From assembly GCA_003241815.1 (NCBI GenBank), contig QBLV01000019.1, positions 1 through 42,445 on the forward strand: a stretch of 42,445 bases of DNA, in the 5' to 3' direction. The translations under genes and the position numbers were made by a program. The notes under the pieces were generated by a model, which saw only the letters and a list, made by a program, of their open reading frames with translations, searched no databases and was not told where the DNA came from. The DNA is from Hyphomicrobiales bacterium. GTDB taxonomy: Bacteria; Pseudomonadota; Alphaproteobacteria; Rhizobiales; Beijerinckiaceae. This document shows positions 15,598 to 24,925 of this stretch, in pieces; within the stretch, counting starts at the first letter, position 1, and every line of letters starts with the position of its first letter.

Positions 15598-16814
15598 ACG
15601 CGACCGCCATGAGCGCGACCGCGCTGATAGCCGTCACCCATCTGCTCGGCAGTGGGCATCTGGTGCGGGCCATGCATCTGGCCCGGGCGTTGGCGGAGGA
15701 TGGCTTTCGCGTCACGCTCGCCAGCGGCGGCATGCCGTTGCGGGCCACCGCGGACGAGCCCTTCGCCTTCGTGCAACTGCCGCCGGTCAAGGTCGAGGGC
15801 GTCGATTTCCGCAACCTTCTCGACGAGGAGGGGATGCCGATCGAGGCCTCGCGGCGGGAGGCCCGGCAGGGCCTGCTTCGCGAACTGGCGGCCTCGATCG
15901 TGCCGGACGTTGTCGTCACCGAACATTTTCCGTTCGGGCGCCGGCAACTGGCCGATGAATTCCTCGGGTTGATCGCCGCCGCGCGGGCTGCCAATCCGCA
16001 CGCGCTGGTGCTGTCATCCGTGCGGGACGTGCTGGTGACGCCGCGTCTTGACCGAATCGCTGAGGCCGAGCGGCGGCTGGCCGAGCTGTTCGAGGGCGTG
16101 CTGGTCCATGGCGACCGCGCTTTCCTGCCGCTGGATGCGTCATGGCCCGTCTCGCCTGCGCTTGCGGCGCGGCTGCATTACACGGGGTATCTGGCTCCTT
16201 CGTCATTGCGAGCGGAACGGAGCAATCCAGAAGGTCTTGCTCTACGTCCCCCTGGATTGCTTCGCTCCGCTCGCAATGACGGATCGGGCGAGATCCTCGT
16301 CTCCGGCGGCGGGTCGGGAGCGGCGCTGCCGTTGTTTCAGCTCTGCCTCGAGGCGGCGCGGCTTGGCGATCCCTCCTGGCGCTGGCGGATTCTCGCCGGG
16401 CGCGGTCTCTCCGAGCGCGATTTCGCCGCACTGCGGCAATCGGCCTCGCCAAACGTCACCGTCGAGCGAGCGCGCTCTGATTTTCCGGAGCTGCTGTCGC
16501 GCTGCGTACTGTCGATCAGCCAGGCCGGCTACAACACGGTGCTCGATCTCGTCGAGGCGCGCTGTCGCGCCATCGTCGTGCCTTTCGACGAGGGCGCCGA
16601 AACCGAGCAGGGGATACGCGCGGAGGCGCTGGAGCGGGCCGGATTGGCGCGTTGCATGCGGCTTTCGGGGCCGCAAGCCGCTTCGTCGGCGTCCTTCGCG
16701 GCCGCGGTCGCCACGGCTTTGGCCGATGACGCTCCGGCCTGCGCGGCGATCGATCGTGATGGCGCGGGACAGGTCTGCGCCCTCGTGAAGCGGTTGCTGG
16801 AGCAGCGCGGCTGA
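15594..16814 (+). CDS. Glycosyltransferase (MurG/GT28-like, COG4671 type) carrying an in-frame palindromic repeat
   Basis: The protein has 406 residues. The N-terminal half shows the loop LIAVTHLLGSGHLVRAMHLA, like the donor/acceptor loop of MurG-type enzymes. The C-terminal half shows LVSGGGSGAALPL, VLSISQAGYNTVLDLVEA and VVPFDEGAETEQ, typical of GT28 C-terminal domains. Between the halves, residues about 203-229 read SSLRAERSNPEG through LLRSARNDG. This is the translation of a palindromic repeat (16201-16281) with no counterpart expected in the family. It sits at the interdomain linker and does not break the frame, so the enzyme may remain active. The gene overlaps the preceding gene by ATGA. 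The donor and acceptor sugars are unknown. Confidence 0.8.
   Translation: MNATAMSATALIAVTHLLGSGHLVRAMHLARALAEDGFRVTLASGGMPLRATADEPFAFVQLPPVKVEGVDFRNLLDEEGMPIEASRREARQGLLRELAASIVPDVVVTEHFPFGRRQLADEFLGLIAAARAANPHALVLSSVRDVLVTPRLDRIAEAERRLAELFEGVLVHGDRAFLPLDASWPVSPALAARLHYTGYLAPSSLRAERSNPEGLALRPPGLLRSARNDGSGEILVSGGGSGAALPLFQLCLEAARLGDPSWRWRILAGRGLSERDFAALRQSASPNVTVERARSDFPELLSRCVLSISQAGYNTVLDLVEARCRAIVVPFDEGAETEQGIRAEALERAGLARCMRLSGPQAASSASFAAAVATALADDAPACAAIDRDGAGQVCALVKRLLEQRG
16201..16281. repeat. Palindromic repeat (family A) inserted in frame in a glycosyltransferase gene
   Basis: The left arm CGTCATTGCGAGCGGAACGG... (30 nt, 16201-16230) pairs with the right arm ending at 16281 with two mismatches around a loop of about 21 nt. 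The same kind of element, in degenerate form, lies between genes at 21519-21596 (shared GCGAAGCAATCCAG-type core). In this copy one strand is translated as part of the glycosyltransferase, as happens with Rickettsia palindromic elements. Confidence 0.85.
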
Positions 16815-16981
16815 AGGCTGCGGCGAGAATTCCGGCATGTCTTCCGCGAACGCCCGACCCGGCGCTTTGCGAATTGCCGATGCCCGGCTTTCGCTCTAGT
16901 TAAGTAGTCATTGCCTCCCTCCTCGGTCGGCGTCGGGACAACCGGTCAATTCCCGGCCACGCTCCCACGCCCGGAGACTTG

Positions 16982-17968
16982 ATGATGACAACGACGCCTG
17001 CCGCCGGCCTGCCCGACATGAAGCTGTCGGTGCGCCAGACCTTCGGGATCGATTCGGATCTGGAGGTGCCGGCCTATTCGACGACCGAGGCGCATGTGCC
17101 CGATCTCGATCCGGATTACCGTTTCGACCACGACACCACGATCGCGATTCTCGCCGGCTTTGCCCATAACCGTCGCGTGATGATCTCGGGCTATCACGGC
17201 ACCGGCAAGTCGACCCATATCGAGCAGGTCGCGGCCCGCCTCAACTGGCCCTGCGTGCGCGTCAACCTCGACAGCCACGTTTCGCGGCTCGACCTCGTCG
17301 GCAAGGACGCGATCGTGCTGAAGGAAGGCAAGCAGATCACGCAGTTCCAGGACGGCATCCTGCCCTGGGCGCTGCAGAACAACATCGCGCTGGTCTTCGA
17401 CGAGTACGATGCCGGCCGGCCGGACGTGATGTTCGTGATCCAGCGCGTGCTCGAACAGTCCGGAAAGCTGACGCTGCTCGACCAGAAGCGCGTCATCCGC
17501 CCGCACCCCGCCTTCCGGCTGTTCGCCACCGCCAATACGGTGGGATTGGGCGACACCTCGGGCCTGTATCACGGCACGCAGCAGATCAACCAGGGTCAGA
17601 TGGACCGCTGGTCGATCGTGACCACACTAAACTATCTGCCCCACGACAACGAGGTCGAGATCGTGCTGGCGAAGTCCAAGCACTTCCAGGGCACGCCGGA
17701 AGGCCGCGGCGTCATCGACAAGATGGTCCGCGTCGCCGACCTCACCCGAAACGCCTTCATGAACGGCGATCTCTCCACCGTGATGAGCCCGCGCACCGTC
17801 ATCACCTGGGCCGAGAACGCCGCGATCTTCGGTGATATCGGCTTCTCCTTCCGCGTCACCTTCCTGAACAAGTGCGACGAGATGGAGCGCACGCTGGTGG
17901 CCGAGTTCTACCAGCGCTCCTTCGGCAAGGAACTGCCGGAGAGCGCGGCCAATGTGGTCCTGAGCTGA
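16982..17968 (+). CDS. cobS: Aerobic cobaltochelatase subunit CobS
   Basis: CobS is the AAA+ ATPase subunit of the CobNST complex, which inserts cobalt into hydrogenobyrinic acid a,c-diamide in aerobic cobalamin synthesis. The protein of about 328 residues has Walker [10 protein letters not shown] near residue 75, Walker [14 protein letters not shown], and the sensor region [20 protein letters not shown] that is highly conserved in CobS. The ORF-track start at 16979 is a TTG. The ATG at 16982 is preferred because CGGAG lies at a suitable distance; an ATG at 16985 is equally possible. cobT follows after one small GNAT gene. Length and motifs match the family closely. Confidence 0.95.
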   Translation: MMTTTPAAGLPDMKLSVRQTFGIDSDLEVPAYSTTEAHVPDLDPDYRFDHDTTIAILAGFAHNRRVMISGYHGTGKSTHIEQVAARLNWPCVRVNLDSHVSRLDLVGKDAIVLKEGKQITQFQDGILPWALQNNIALVFDEYDAGRPDVMFVIQRVLEQSGKLTLLDQKRVIRPHPAFRLFATANTVGLGDTSGLYHGTQQINQGQMDRWSIVTTLNYLPHDNEVEIVLAKSKHFQGTPEGRGVIDKMVRVADLTRNAFMNGDLSTVMSPRTVITWAENAAIFGDIGFSFRVTFLNKCDEMERTLVAEFYQRSFGKELPESAANVVLS

Positions 17969-17982
17969 CGGGCGTTCCCGCC

Positions 17983-18399
17983 ATGGCGACCCTCCAGCGC
18001 GAAACCGATGTCGCGGCGACGAGGGACGCCGTGGTGGCGGGTCTCAGCGCCTACAACGCCTCGGTCGTCGGGTCGCGTAACAGCGTCCCGCTGGCGCTCA
18101 GCCTGCGCGACGATGATGGCGTCATCGTCGGCGGGTTGATCGGCGAGCTGAAGTGGCAATGGCTCCATGTCGATCTCCTTTGGATCGACGATGCCCATCG
18201 CGGAAAAGGCCATGGCGAGGCTTTGGTCGCCATGGCTGAGAATACCGCGCGCGATCATGGTGCGCGGGGCGTCTATCTGAGCACGATGAGCCTGCAGGCG
18301 CCCGATTTCTATCCGAAGCTGGGCTATCGGCAATATGGCGTGATGGAGGATTATCCCGTCGTCGGCCACCGGATTCACCATTTCGCGAAGGCGCTATGA
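17983..18399 (+). CDS. GNAT family N-acetyltransferase
   Basis: The 138-residue protein is probably a soluble acetyl-CoA-dependent N-acetyltransferase. The track ORF starts inside cobS; the ATG at 17983 gives a complete domain. The acetyl-CoA loop reads [17 protein letters not shown] (pattern R-G-K-G-H-G) at about residues 65-82. It is followed by a helix and the strand [22 protein letters not shown], whose F-Y-x-K-x-G-Y is typical of GNAT C-termini. It starts 14 nt after cobS and overlaps cobT by ATGA, so it is co-translated with the chelatase subunits. The substrate is unknown, and a direct link to cobalamin synthesis is not shown. Confidence 0.88.
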   Translation: MATLQRETDVAATRDAVVAGLSAYNASVVGSRNSVPLALSLRDDDGVIVGGLIGELKWQWLHVDLLWIDDAHRGKGHGEALVAMAENTARDHGARGVYLSTMSLQAPDFYPKLGYRQYGVMEDYPVVGHRIHHFAKAL

Positions 18400-20312
18400 G
18401 CATCTCCAACCGCAAGCCCGGCCAGTCCAAGGAAGCGCCATCGGAGCCGCTGAAGCGCGCGATTTCCTCGACGATGAAGGCTATCGCCCGCAAGCCGGAG
18501 ATGGAGATCGTCTTCGCGGCCGACAAACCCTCTCTCGTCGGCGACCGTGCCCGCCTGCCCGAGCCGCCGCGCAAGCTGACGGTGCAGGACGTCGCGATTC
18601 TGCGCGGCCATTCCGATTCGATGGCGCTGCGGCTCGCCTGCCATGATGCCAGCGTGCATCGTCGTGCCGCGCCCGAGGGCGATGCGGCGCGCGCCGTGTT
18701 CGATGCGGTGGAACAGGCTCGCGTCGAATGCGTCGGCTCGCGGCGGATGGCCGGCATGGCCGGCAACATCACCGCCATGCTGGAGGACCGCTACCATCGT
18801 GGCGGGCGCTATGAGGAGATCACCGACCGCGCCGATGCGCCGCTGGAGGATGCGCTCGCTTTGATGGTGCGCGAGCGGCTGACCGGCCTGAAGCCGCCCA
18901 AGGCCGCTGAAAAGCTGGTCGATCTCTGGCGCGAGCAGATCGAGGCCAAGGCGGGAGCCGATCTCGACCGGTTGGGCAAGGCGGTCGAGGACCAGCGCGC
19001 TTTTGCCCGCACGGTGCGCGACATGCTGGCTTCGCTCGACATGGCGGAGCAGACCTCGCAGGGCGAGGATTCGGAAGAGGACGAGGACAACAAGGACCAG
19101 TCCTCCGACGAGCAGCAGCAGCAGGATGGCGAGGCCGAACAGGAAAGCGCCGGCGAGCGCTCCGAGGTCGAGGTTTCAGACGATGCCACCGAGGAATTGC
19201 AGGAGGGGGCGAGCGAGGCCTCCGACGCACCCTCGGGCGACTGGGACGACGAGGATGAGAATTCGGAGGCCGACGAGGCCGGCGAGGCGCCGCGCCCGCG
19301 CGAAGGCAAGCCCAACGACCGGCCGCAGACCGACTACAAGCCTTATACGGTCAAGTTTGACGAGGTCGTCACGGCCGAAGACCTATGCGACGCCGAGGAG
19401 CTGACGCGGCTGCGCGCCTATCTCGACAAGCAGCTCGCGAATCTGCAAGGCGTCGTGGCCAGGCTCGCCAATCGGTTGCAGCGGCGGCTGATGGCGCAGC
19501 AGAACCGCTCCTGGCAGTTCGACCTGGAGGAGGGTGCGCTCGACCCGGCTCGCCTGCCGCGCATCATCATCGATCCCTATCAGCCGCTCTCCTTCCGGCA
19601 GGAATCGGACGTCAATTTCCGCGACACGGTGGTGACGCTGCTGATCGACAATTCCGGCTCGATGCGCGGCCGGCCGATCACGGTCGCGGCGACCTGCGCC
19701 GACATCCTGGCCCGGACGCTCGAGCGCTGCGGCGTCAAGGTCGAGCTGCTCGGCTTCACGACGCGGGCCTGGAAGGGCGGGCTCTCGCGAGAGAGTTGGC
19801 TGCAATCGGGCAAGCCGGCCAATCCCGGCCGCCTGAACGACCTTCGCCACATCATCTACAAGGCGGCCGACGCGCCCTGGCGGCGCGCCCGCAAGAATCT
19901 CGGGCTGATGATGCGCGAGGGGCTGCTCAAGGAAAACATCGACGGCGAGGCGCTCGACTGGGCCCATAAGCGCATCCTGGCCCGTCCGGAGCAGCGCAAG
20001 ATCCTGATGGTGATCTCGGATGGCGCGCCGGTCGACGACTCCACCCTGTCGGTCAATGCCGGCAACTATCTCGAGCGGCATCTGCGCCACATCATCGCCG
20101 AGATCGAGACGCGCTCGCCGGTCGAGCTGATCGCCATCGGCATCGGCCATGACGTGACGCGCTATTATCGCCGCGCGGTCACCATCGTCGACGCCGAGGA
20201 GCTCGGCGGCGTAATGACCGAAAAGCTCGCCGAGCTGTTCGAGGAGGATGCCGGGCTGAACGCCAGGTCCTCGGGTGGAAAGTCGTCTGGCGGATCCCGG
20301 CGCCGGCAGTGA
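18396..20312 (+). CDS. cobT: Aerobic cobaltochelatase subunit CobT
   Basis: CobT pairs with CobS in the chaperone-like AAA+ module that drives cobalt insertion by CobN. The 638-residue protein has an N-terminal helical domain and a long acidic, low-complexity linker (about residues 225-310, rich in E, D and Q). A C-terminal von Willebrand A domain carries the MIDAS motif [11 protein letters not shown] near residue 418, and [17 protein letters not shown]. The length is usual for the family. The gene overlaps the GNAT stop by ATGA. The cobalt symbol convention for CobT (chelatase, not the phosphoribosyltransferase of enteric bacteria) applies here. Confidence 0.95.
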   Translation: MSISNRKPGQSKEAPSEPLKRAISSTMKAIARKPEMEIVFAADKPSLVGDRARLPEPPRKLTVQDVAILRGHSDSMALRLACHDASVHRRAAPEGDAARAVFDAVEQARVECVGSRRMAGMAGNITAMLEDRYHRGGRYEEITDRADAPLEDALALMVRERLTGLKPPKAAEKLVDLWREQIEAKAGADLDRLGKAVEDQRAFARTVRDMLASLDMAEQTSQGEDSEEDEDNKDQSSDEQQQQDGEAEQESAGERSEVEVSDDATEELQEGASEASDAPSGDWDDEDENSEADEAGEAPRPREGKPNDRPQTDYKPYTVKFDEVVTAEDLCDAEELTRLRAYLDKQLANLQGVVARLANRLQRRLMAQQNRSWQFDLEEGALDPARLPRIIIDPYQPLSFRQESDVNFRDTVVTLLIDNSGSMRGRPITVAATCADILARTLERCGVKVELLGFTTRAWKGGLSRESWLQSGKPANPGRLNDLRHIIYKAADAPWRRARKNLGLMMREGLLKENIDGEALDWAHKRILARPEQRKILMVISDGAPVDDSTLSVNAGNYLERHLRHIIAEIETRSPVELIAIGIGHDVTRYYRRAVTIVDAEELGGVMTEKLAELFEEDAGLNARSSGGKSSGGSRRRQ

Positions 20313-20359
20313 GGACGGCGATACCCTGCCCGCTTCGCGCTGAATCAACCGGGTTTTGC

Positions 20360-20473
20360 TCCTCCCTCCCCGCTTGTGGGGAAGGGTATGGGGATGGGGG
20401 TGGCTCCGCTTGGCGACCGCTCACCAGGCGGCGCGATCTCCATCCCTGCCCCTCCCCACAGGGGGGAGGGGTT
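20360..20473. repeat. G/C-rich imperfect palindromic repeat (family D)
   Basis: Between cobT and the next gene, CTCCCTCCCCGCTTGTGGGG on the left is mirrored by CCCCTCCCCACAGGGGGGAG on the right, about 70 nt apart. The phrase GGCGCGATCTCCATCC inside it recurs near 41650, suggesting a dispersed family. The rest of the 196-bp intergenic region shows no other feature. Confidence 0.7.
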
Positions 20474-20508
20474 CCCTGCGTTTCGTCGAGATATGAAGGC
20501 GCTGGCTC

Positions 20509-21507
20509 ATGCGTCTGACCCGTCGCTCGGCGCTCGGCGGGCTCGGTGCGCTGGCCGTCGCGCCTGCCTTCGCACGGGCTCCTGAATCCGGCCGCACCTC
20601 CGTCACCGTCTCGGCCAGGACGATTCCCGCCTTTGAGCCACGCAGCCCCGAGAAGACGCGCTTCGGCAAGCTCGTCTTTCGGAGCGGGCTCGTGCTCAGC
20701 GGCGACCATGAGCGATTCGGCGGGTTCTCGGGCCTGTGGCGTGGGACGAGCGGGGCGGACATCATCGCGGTGACCGATAACGGCTTCTGGCTGACGGCCA
20801 AGGTCGTCTCGCGAGACGGCAGGCTGACGGGGCTCGATCAAGCGGAGCTGGCGCCGATCCTCGGCGTATCGGGCAGGCCGCTGCATCGCTCGCGCTATTA
20901 CGACACCGAAAGCCTCTGCATCAGTGAGGGCGTGGCCTATATGGGCGTCGAGCGGACGCATGACGTGCTGCGCTTCGACTGGGCGGGCGAGGGCGTGATG
21001 GCGCGGGCGCGGATCGTTCCTGTGCCCCGCGAGGTTAAGCGCCTGCCCAATAATCGCGGGCTGGAGGCGATCGGCGTCGTGCCTGCCGGGCAGCCGCTCG
21101 CGGGTGCGATCGTCGCCATCTCGGAGCGCTCGGGCGCCGATGACGAGCCGACGCTCGGCGTGATCCTCGGCCGGCAGCCCGGCCTTTTCCAGGTGGCGCG
21201 CCATGACGGCTACGACATCACCGATCTCGCCTTCCTGCCCGATGGCGACATGCTGCTGCTGGAACGCTGGTATCGCACGCTGCGCGGCGTCGGCATGCGG
21301 ATCCGGCGCGTGCCGGCCGCGAGCCTGAAGGCCGGGGCCTTGCTTGATGGCCCGGCTCTGATTCAGGCCGATTTCGGCCAAGAAATCGACAACATGGAAG
21401 GTCTCGCGGTCCATCAGGAGGGCGCCAAAACCATCCTGACGCTGATCTCTGACGATAATTTCTCGTTCCTGCAGCGGACGGTGCTGCTGGAGTACGAGCT
21501 CGCCTGA
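20509..21507 (+). CDS. Esterase-like phytase family protein, exported (Tat)
   Basis: The 332-residue protein is probably periplasmic. The N-terminus MRLTRRSALGGLGALAVAPAFA is a twin-arginine signal with a predicted cut after AFA. The body shows beta-propeller-like repeats with GFSGLWRGTSGADIIAVTDNGFW, SRYYDTESLCISEGVAYMGVERTH and NNRGLEAIGVVPAG. The Asp, Asn and Glu in such turns are typical of the esterase-like phytase (COG4246) family, whose enzymatic role is poorly defined. It lies downstream of cobT, convergent to rpmB. The start is supported by the signal peptide rather than by a strong ribosome-binding site. A sugar-phosphate or lipid-ester hydrolase role is possible. Confidence 0.78.
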   Translation: MRLTRRSALGGLGALAVAPAFARAPESGRTSVTVSARTIPAFEPRSPEKTRFGKLVFRSGLVLSGDHERFGGFSGLWRGTSGADIIAVTDNGFWLTAKVVSRDGRLTGLDQAELAPILGVSGRPLHRSRYYDTESLCISEGVAYMGVERTHDVLRFDWAGEGVMARARIVPVPREVKRLPNNRGLEAIGVVPAGQPLAGAIVAISERSGADDEPTLGVILGRQPGLFQVARHDGYDITDLAFLPDGDMLLLERWYRTLRGVGMRIRRVPAASLKAGALLDGPALIQADFGQEIDNMEGLAVHQEGAKTILTLISDDNFSFLQRTVLLEYELA

Positions 21508-21518
21508 CGAAAACCGTC

Positions 21519-21596
21519 CTTGCGATCGTTAGCGAAGCAATCCAGGCGGTCGTAGAGCGCGTCCTTCTGGGTGCGTCGCTAACGCTGGCAATGACG
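21519..21596. repeat. Degenerate family A palindromic repeat
   Basis: The element between the phytase-like gene and rpmB has TTGCGATCGTTAGCGAAGCA on the left. On the right, CGCTAACGCTGGCAATGACG folds back on it (TTAGCG/CGCTAA). The core AGCAATCCAG and the outer CAATGACG match the copy at 16201. Confidence 0.65.
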
Positions 21597-21617
21597 CTGA
21601 GCTGTCGTCCCGCCAAC

Positions 21618-21645
21618 GAAAAAAAGCGGCCTTGCGGCCGCTTCG
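21618..21645 (-). terminator. Rho-independent terminator of rpmB
   Basis: On the minus strand an 8-bp stem AAGCGGCC/GGCCGCTT with a 4-nt loop is followed by a run of seven T. It lies about 25 nt after the rpmB stop. Confidence 0.93.
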
Positions 21646-21670
21646 TTTCGTTCAGAAAAAGCGCAACCGC

Positions 21671-21958
21671 TCAGGCGGTGGCGAGCTTCTTCTCGATGTC
21701 GCGCTTCAGCGTCAGGGCGCCGGTCGACAGGTCGGCGGCCGGGGCCTTGACCAGGAAGGCGTCGAGACCGCCGCGGTGATCGACCGTGCGCAGCGCGTTG
21801 GCCGAGATGCGCAGGCGCACGGAGCGGCCCAGCGCATCGGACTGCAACGTGACGTTCACGAGGTTGGGACGGAACACCGTCTTCGTCTTGTGGTTCGAGT
21901 GGCTGACGAGGTGGCCGGTCTGGGTGGCTTTCCCGGTCAGTTCGCAACGGCGCGCCAT
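21671..21958 (-). CDS. rpmB: 50S ribosomal protein L28
   Basis: L28 is a small structural protein of the large ribosomal subunit. The track ORF begins seven codons early. The ATG at 21958 yields [20 protein letters not shown], the expected start of alphaproteobacterial L28, with 95 residues in total. The conserved [15 protein letters not shown] and [17 protein letters not shown] are present. It is monocistronic, with a candidate sigma-70 promoter about 100 bp upstream and a strong intrinsic terminator just after the stop. Confidence 0.97.
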   Translation of the reverse strand: MARRCELTGKATQTGHLVSHSNHKTKTVFRPNLVNVTLQSDALGRSVRLRISANALRTVDHRGGLDAFLVKAPAADLSTGALTLKRDIEKKLATA

Positions 21959-22054
21959 GGTATCGTTCCCTAAATCCAACCGGCTGGCTCAAACAAAAAT
22001 GCCGACACGCGACGTGCCGGACATGAGCACCGGAAGTCAAATTGAAGTCGCGGT

Positions 22055-22083
22055 TGCATAGCCAAGCCGGGAGGGCGCGTCAA
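22055..22083 (-). promoter_or_regulatory. Candidate sigma-70 promoter of rpmB
   Basis: The minus strand reads TTGACG, a 17-bp spacer, then TATGCA. The hexamers and spacing fit alphaproteobacterial housekeeping promoters and would give a leader of about 90 nt. Confidence 0.6.
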
Positions 22084-22253
22084 GGAAAACTCATGCAGTC
22101 GATGCCGGCATCGCTTTCGTGATGCGGTACGAGAAGCGCCGAATGCTTTGCCGCTCGCCAAGACCGCCGAAAGAGGTCACGATTCGGACCGAATCGCAGT
22201 GCAGGTCCTGACCTCGGCATGTCCCGATCATCGCGTAATCCCGGAGAGTATGG

Positions 22254-23081
22254 ATGAAGCCCGCCATTGCATCGTCCCTGGCCGGGCTGGTTCTCACCCT
22301 CGGCACGGTTGCCGTCTTGAGTGGGCCGGCGTCCGCTGCCTCGCTCGATGCGCGCTATGACGTGTCGCTGCTCGGTTTGACGCTGGGAACCGCCAGTCTC
22401 AGCGGCGGCATCGACGGTTCCTCCTACAAGCTCGATGTCGCGGCGAAGCTGACCGGTCTCGCGGGCGGCTTCACCGGCGGGCGCGGCTCGGGCGCGGCCA
22501 GCGGCAGCTTCGCGGGCGGCAAGCTCTCCCCGGCGAGCTTCGCGGTCAGTTCCGCCAGTTCCAGCGAAAGCCGCACCGTGCGGATGGCGCTCGACAGCAA
22601 CAATGTGGCGGCCGTCGAGATCGAACCGCCGATCGACGCGAAGCCCGATCGCGTTCCGCTGAACGATGGCCACCGTCGCAACATCGTCGATCCGCTGAGC
22701 GCGTTCCTGATGCCGGTCTCCGGCAAAAACCTGGCGACGGCCTGCAACCGTACGCTCCCGATCTTCGATGGGGCTGCGCGCTACGACATCAAACTGAGTG
22801 CGGCCGGCACCCGTGAGGTCAAGCTCGAGGGCTATAGCGGGCCGGTCGCGATCTGCCAGGTGCGCTATGTGCCGATCGCCGGCCATCGAGCGATGCGGCC
22901 CAGCACCAAGTTCATGATCGAGAACAAGGACATCACGACCTGGCTGGCGCCAGTGGCGGGCACCAACATGATGGTGCCCGTGCGCGTCTCCGTGAAGACG
23001 ATGATCGGCACGGCCGTGCTCGAAGCCTCGAGCTTCAAGGTCGATCCGGGCGTGACCGCGAGCCCCGCGAAGTCGAACTGA
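22254..23081 (+). CDS. DUF3108 domain-containing exported protein
   Basis: The 275-residue protein has a Sec signal peptide (MKPAIASSLAGLVLTLGTVA, probable cut after GPASA). LDARYDVSLLGLTLGTASLSGGIDGSSYKLDV is the start of a DUF3108 domain, a beta-rich periplasmic or envelope family of unknown function. NKDITTWLAPVAGTNMMVPVRVSVKTMIG is the matching C-terminal part. The start is supported by CCGGAGAG 7 nt upstream. It is divergent from rpmB, an arrangement I recall as common in Hyphomicrobiales. No enzymatic motif is visible. Confidence 0.85.
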   Translation: MKPAIASSLAGLVLTLGTVAVLSGPASAASLDARYDVSLLGLTLGTASLSGGIDGSSYKLDVAAKLTGLAGGFTGGRGSGAASGSFAGGKLSPASFAVSSASSSESRTVRMALDSNNVAAVEIEPPIDAKPDRVPLNDGHRRNIVDPLSAFLMPVSGKNLATACNRTLPIFDGAARYDIKLSAAGTREVKLEGYSGPVAICQVRYVPIAGHRAMRPSTKFMIENKDITTWLAPVAGTNMMVPVRVSVKTMIGTAVLEASSFKVDPGVTASPAKSN

Positions 23082-23120
23082 GCGGTCTCCCCGGCCAAAA
23101 CCTCGCAAGCGCGGCGGCCG

Positions 23121-23453
23121 TCAGGGTGCGCGCCTGGTGCCTTGGTCGTCGTCGAAGACCGGGCGGAAGAAGGAGCGCTCATAGCTGAGAATGAAGCGGT
23201 CTTTCTCGTTCATGGCCATCGCGGCCTGGCATTCGGGATCGTCGAAGGATCGCTTGCGATAATCCTCATAGGCCGCGAGCGAGGGGAAGCTGAACATGGC
23301 CAGCGCCACGTTGGACGTGCCCTCCGACGGCATGAAGTAGCCGTGATGCTTGCCGCCGAACGTCTCGACCAGCCGGATCCAGAGCTTGCCATAGGTTTCA
23401 AACGCCGCGAGCTGATAGGGATCGATGACATAGCGCAGATAGCAGGTAATCAT
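23121..23453 (-). CDS. NIPSNAP family protein
   Basis: The 110-residue protein has the ferredoxin-like fold typical of NIPSNAP/Dabb relatives. MITCYLRYVIDPYQLAAFETYGKLW begins the first strand and helix, and HHGYFMPSEGTSNVALAMFSF forms the central strands, ending with DPECQAAMAMNEKD. The biochemical role of the family is unclear. Its ATG overlaps the aminotransferase stop (ATGA), so the two are co-translated, with the aminotransferase first. Confidence 0.82.
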   Translation of the reverse strand: MITCYLRYVIDPYQLAAFETYGKLWIRLVETFGGKHHGYFMPSEGTSNVALAMFSFPSLAAYEDYRKRSFDDPECQAAMAMNEKDRFILSYERSFFRPVFDDDQGTRRAP

Positions 23454-24640
23454 TTTCTAACCGCCTTCGCATTTTTGAGAAACGTGCCCATGCGCTCCAG
23501 CGCCCGCTGGATGTTTTCAAGCGAATTGGCATAGGAGAGGCGGATATAGCCCTCGCCATGAACGCCGAAATCCGGCCCGCCAATGGTCGCGACGCCGGCA
23601 TCCTCCAAAAGGGCCGACGCCAGCTTCTTGGCTTTCCATCCTGTCTGAGAGACGTTCGGGAAGGCGTAGAACGCACCCTTCGGGACGATGCAGGAGATGC
23701 CGGGCAGGGCGTTCAGCCCCTTGACCACGGCCTGCCGGCGCCGGTCGAATTCAGCCAGCATCATCGCGACGGCATCCTGCGGCCCGGTCAGCGCGGCCAG
23801 GCCCGCCCATTGGGCCGGGGCGTTCACGCAGGAATGCGAGTTCACCGCGAGCTTGCGGGCATTGTCGTAAAGAGGTTTGGGCCAGATCGACCAGCCCATG
23901 CGCCAGCCGGTCATGGCATAGGTCTTGGACCAGCCATTGAGCAGGATCAGCCGGTCGCGGATCTCCGGGTACGAGAGCAGGCAGACATGCTCTTCGCCGT
24001 CATAGAGCATCTGGTCGTAGATCTCGTCGGACATGATCGCGACGTCGGGGTAGCGCGCGAGACCTGCGACGAGCTTGTCGACCTCGGCCTTGGGCGTGAC
24101 GCCGCCGGTCGGGTTCGCCGGCGAATTGATGATGAGAAGCCGGGTCTTCGGGGTGATCAGCGCCAGCGTCTCCTCCGCCGAGAAGGCAAAGCCGTTCTCC
24201 TCGCGGATTGGCACCGGGACTGGCGTCGCGCCGGTGTATTCGATCATCGAGCGGTAGATCGGGAAGCCGGGGTCGGGATAGAGGATCTCGGCGCCGGGCT
24301 CGCCGAACATCAGGATCGCCATGAACATGGTGACCTTGCCGCCGGGCACGATCATCACGCTTTCGGGCGAGACCTCGACGTTGAAACGCTTGTGCAGATC
24401 GGCCGCGACCGCCTCGCGCAGCGGCAGGATGCCATTGGCCGGCGTATAGCCATGGTGGCCGTCGCGCAGCGCCTTCACCGCGGCCTCGACGATGTGATCT
24501 GGCGTCGGGAAATCCGGCTGGCCGATGCCGAGATTGATGATGTCCTTGCCCTGGCGCTGCAATTCCGTTGCGCGCGCCAGCACCGCGAAGGCATTCTCCT
24601 CGCCAATGCGGGCAAAGGACGGGACGACATGCAGCGTCAT
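23450..24640 (-). CDS. PLP-dependent aminotransferase, class I/II
   Basis: The enzyme should transfer an amino group between an amino acid and a 2-oxo acid in the cytoplasm. The ATG at 24640 (MTLHVVPSFARIGEENAF) follows AAGGAAACACCGCC and gives 396 residues; the track start at 24784 is too early. Fold-type I features are clear: GYTPANGILPLREAVA, NSPANPTGG, MSDEIYDQMLY, and the PLP lysine in LNGWSKTYAMTGWRMGW. The ending GYIRLSYANSLENI carries the Arg that binds the substrate carboxylate. The substrate is not obvious; aspartate- or aromatic-type enzymes look similar. It is divergent from a dehydratase, with candidate operators between. Confidence 0.9.
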   Translation of the reverse strand: MTLHVVPSFARIGEENAFAVLARATELQRQGKDIINLGIGQPDFPTPDHIVEAAVKALRDGHHGYTPANGILPLREAVAADLHKRFNVEVSPESVMIVPGGKVTMFMAILMFGEPGAEILYPDPGFPIYRSMIEYTGATPVPVPIREENGFAFSAEETLALITPKTRLLIINSPANPTGGVTPKAEVDKLVAGLARYPDVAIMSDEIYDQMLYDGEEHVCLLSYPEIRDRLILLNGWSKTYAMTGWRMGWSIWPKPLYDNARKLAVNSHSCVNAPAQWAGLAALTGPQDAVAMMLAEFDRRRQAVVKGLNALPGISCIVPKGAFYAFPNVSQTGWKAKKLASALLEDAGVATIGGPDFGVHGEGYIRLSYANSLENIQRALERMGTFLKNAKAVRK

Positions 24641-24792
24641 GGCGGTGTTTCCTTGGGACGTTTCCTGGGGCGGAGCGGGGTCGAGACGCCTGTTTTTCGG
24701 CACTGTCGCTGTCTTGGCCGCAAAGCCTGCGCCGATGCAAGAGGCGGTTCGGGGCATCCGACTCGCACCTGTCGGGGCCGCCATGCATTTTT

Positions 24793-24807
24793 AATAGTAT
24801 GACTATC
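24793..24807. promoter_or_regulatory. Candidate GntR/FadR-type operator
   Basis: AATAGTATGACTATC contains TAGTATGACTA, an exact match to the TNGTNNNACNA pattern of FadR-subfamily GntR regulators, and is an inverted repeat (ATAGT/ACTAT). It lies between the divergent aminotransferase and dehydratase genes. No regulator gene is in the window. Confidence 0.55.
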
Positions 24808-24852
24808 TGCGAGAAGCCCCTTGCCGGCCCGACGGCGATCGGCAAAGTTGAC

Positions 24853-24877
24853 GGTCTCAAATCGTTTTAAAGAGACC
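24853..24877. promoter_or_regulatory. Candidate LacI-type operator upstream of the dehydratase
   Basis: A 25-bp imperfect palindrome (GGTCTC ... GAGACC arms) has the core AAATCGTTTTAAA. A near copy in the opposite orientation (TTTGAAACGATTTAAA) lies at 26974-26990. The A/T halves around a central CG are typical of LacI-family sites. Confidence 0.5.
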
Positions 24878-24925
24878 AAGAAAGCGGCCCCTGAGCCGCC
24901 CCGCTGCGCGAGAGGAAAGACCAGG

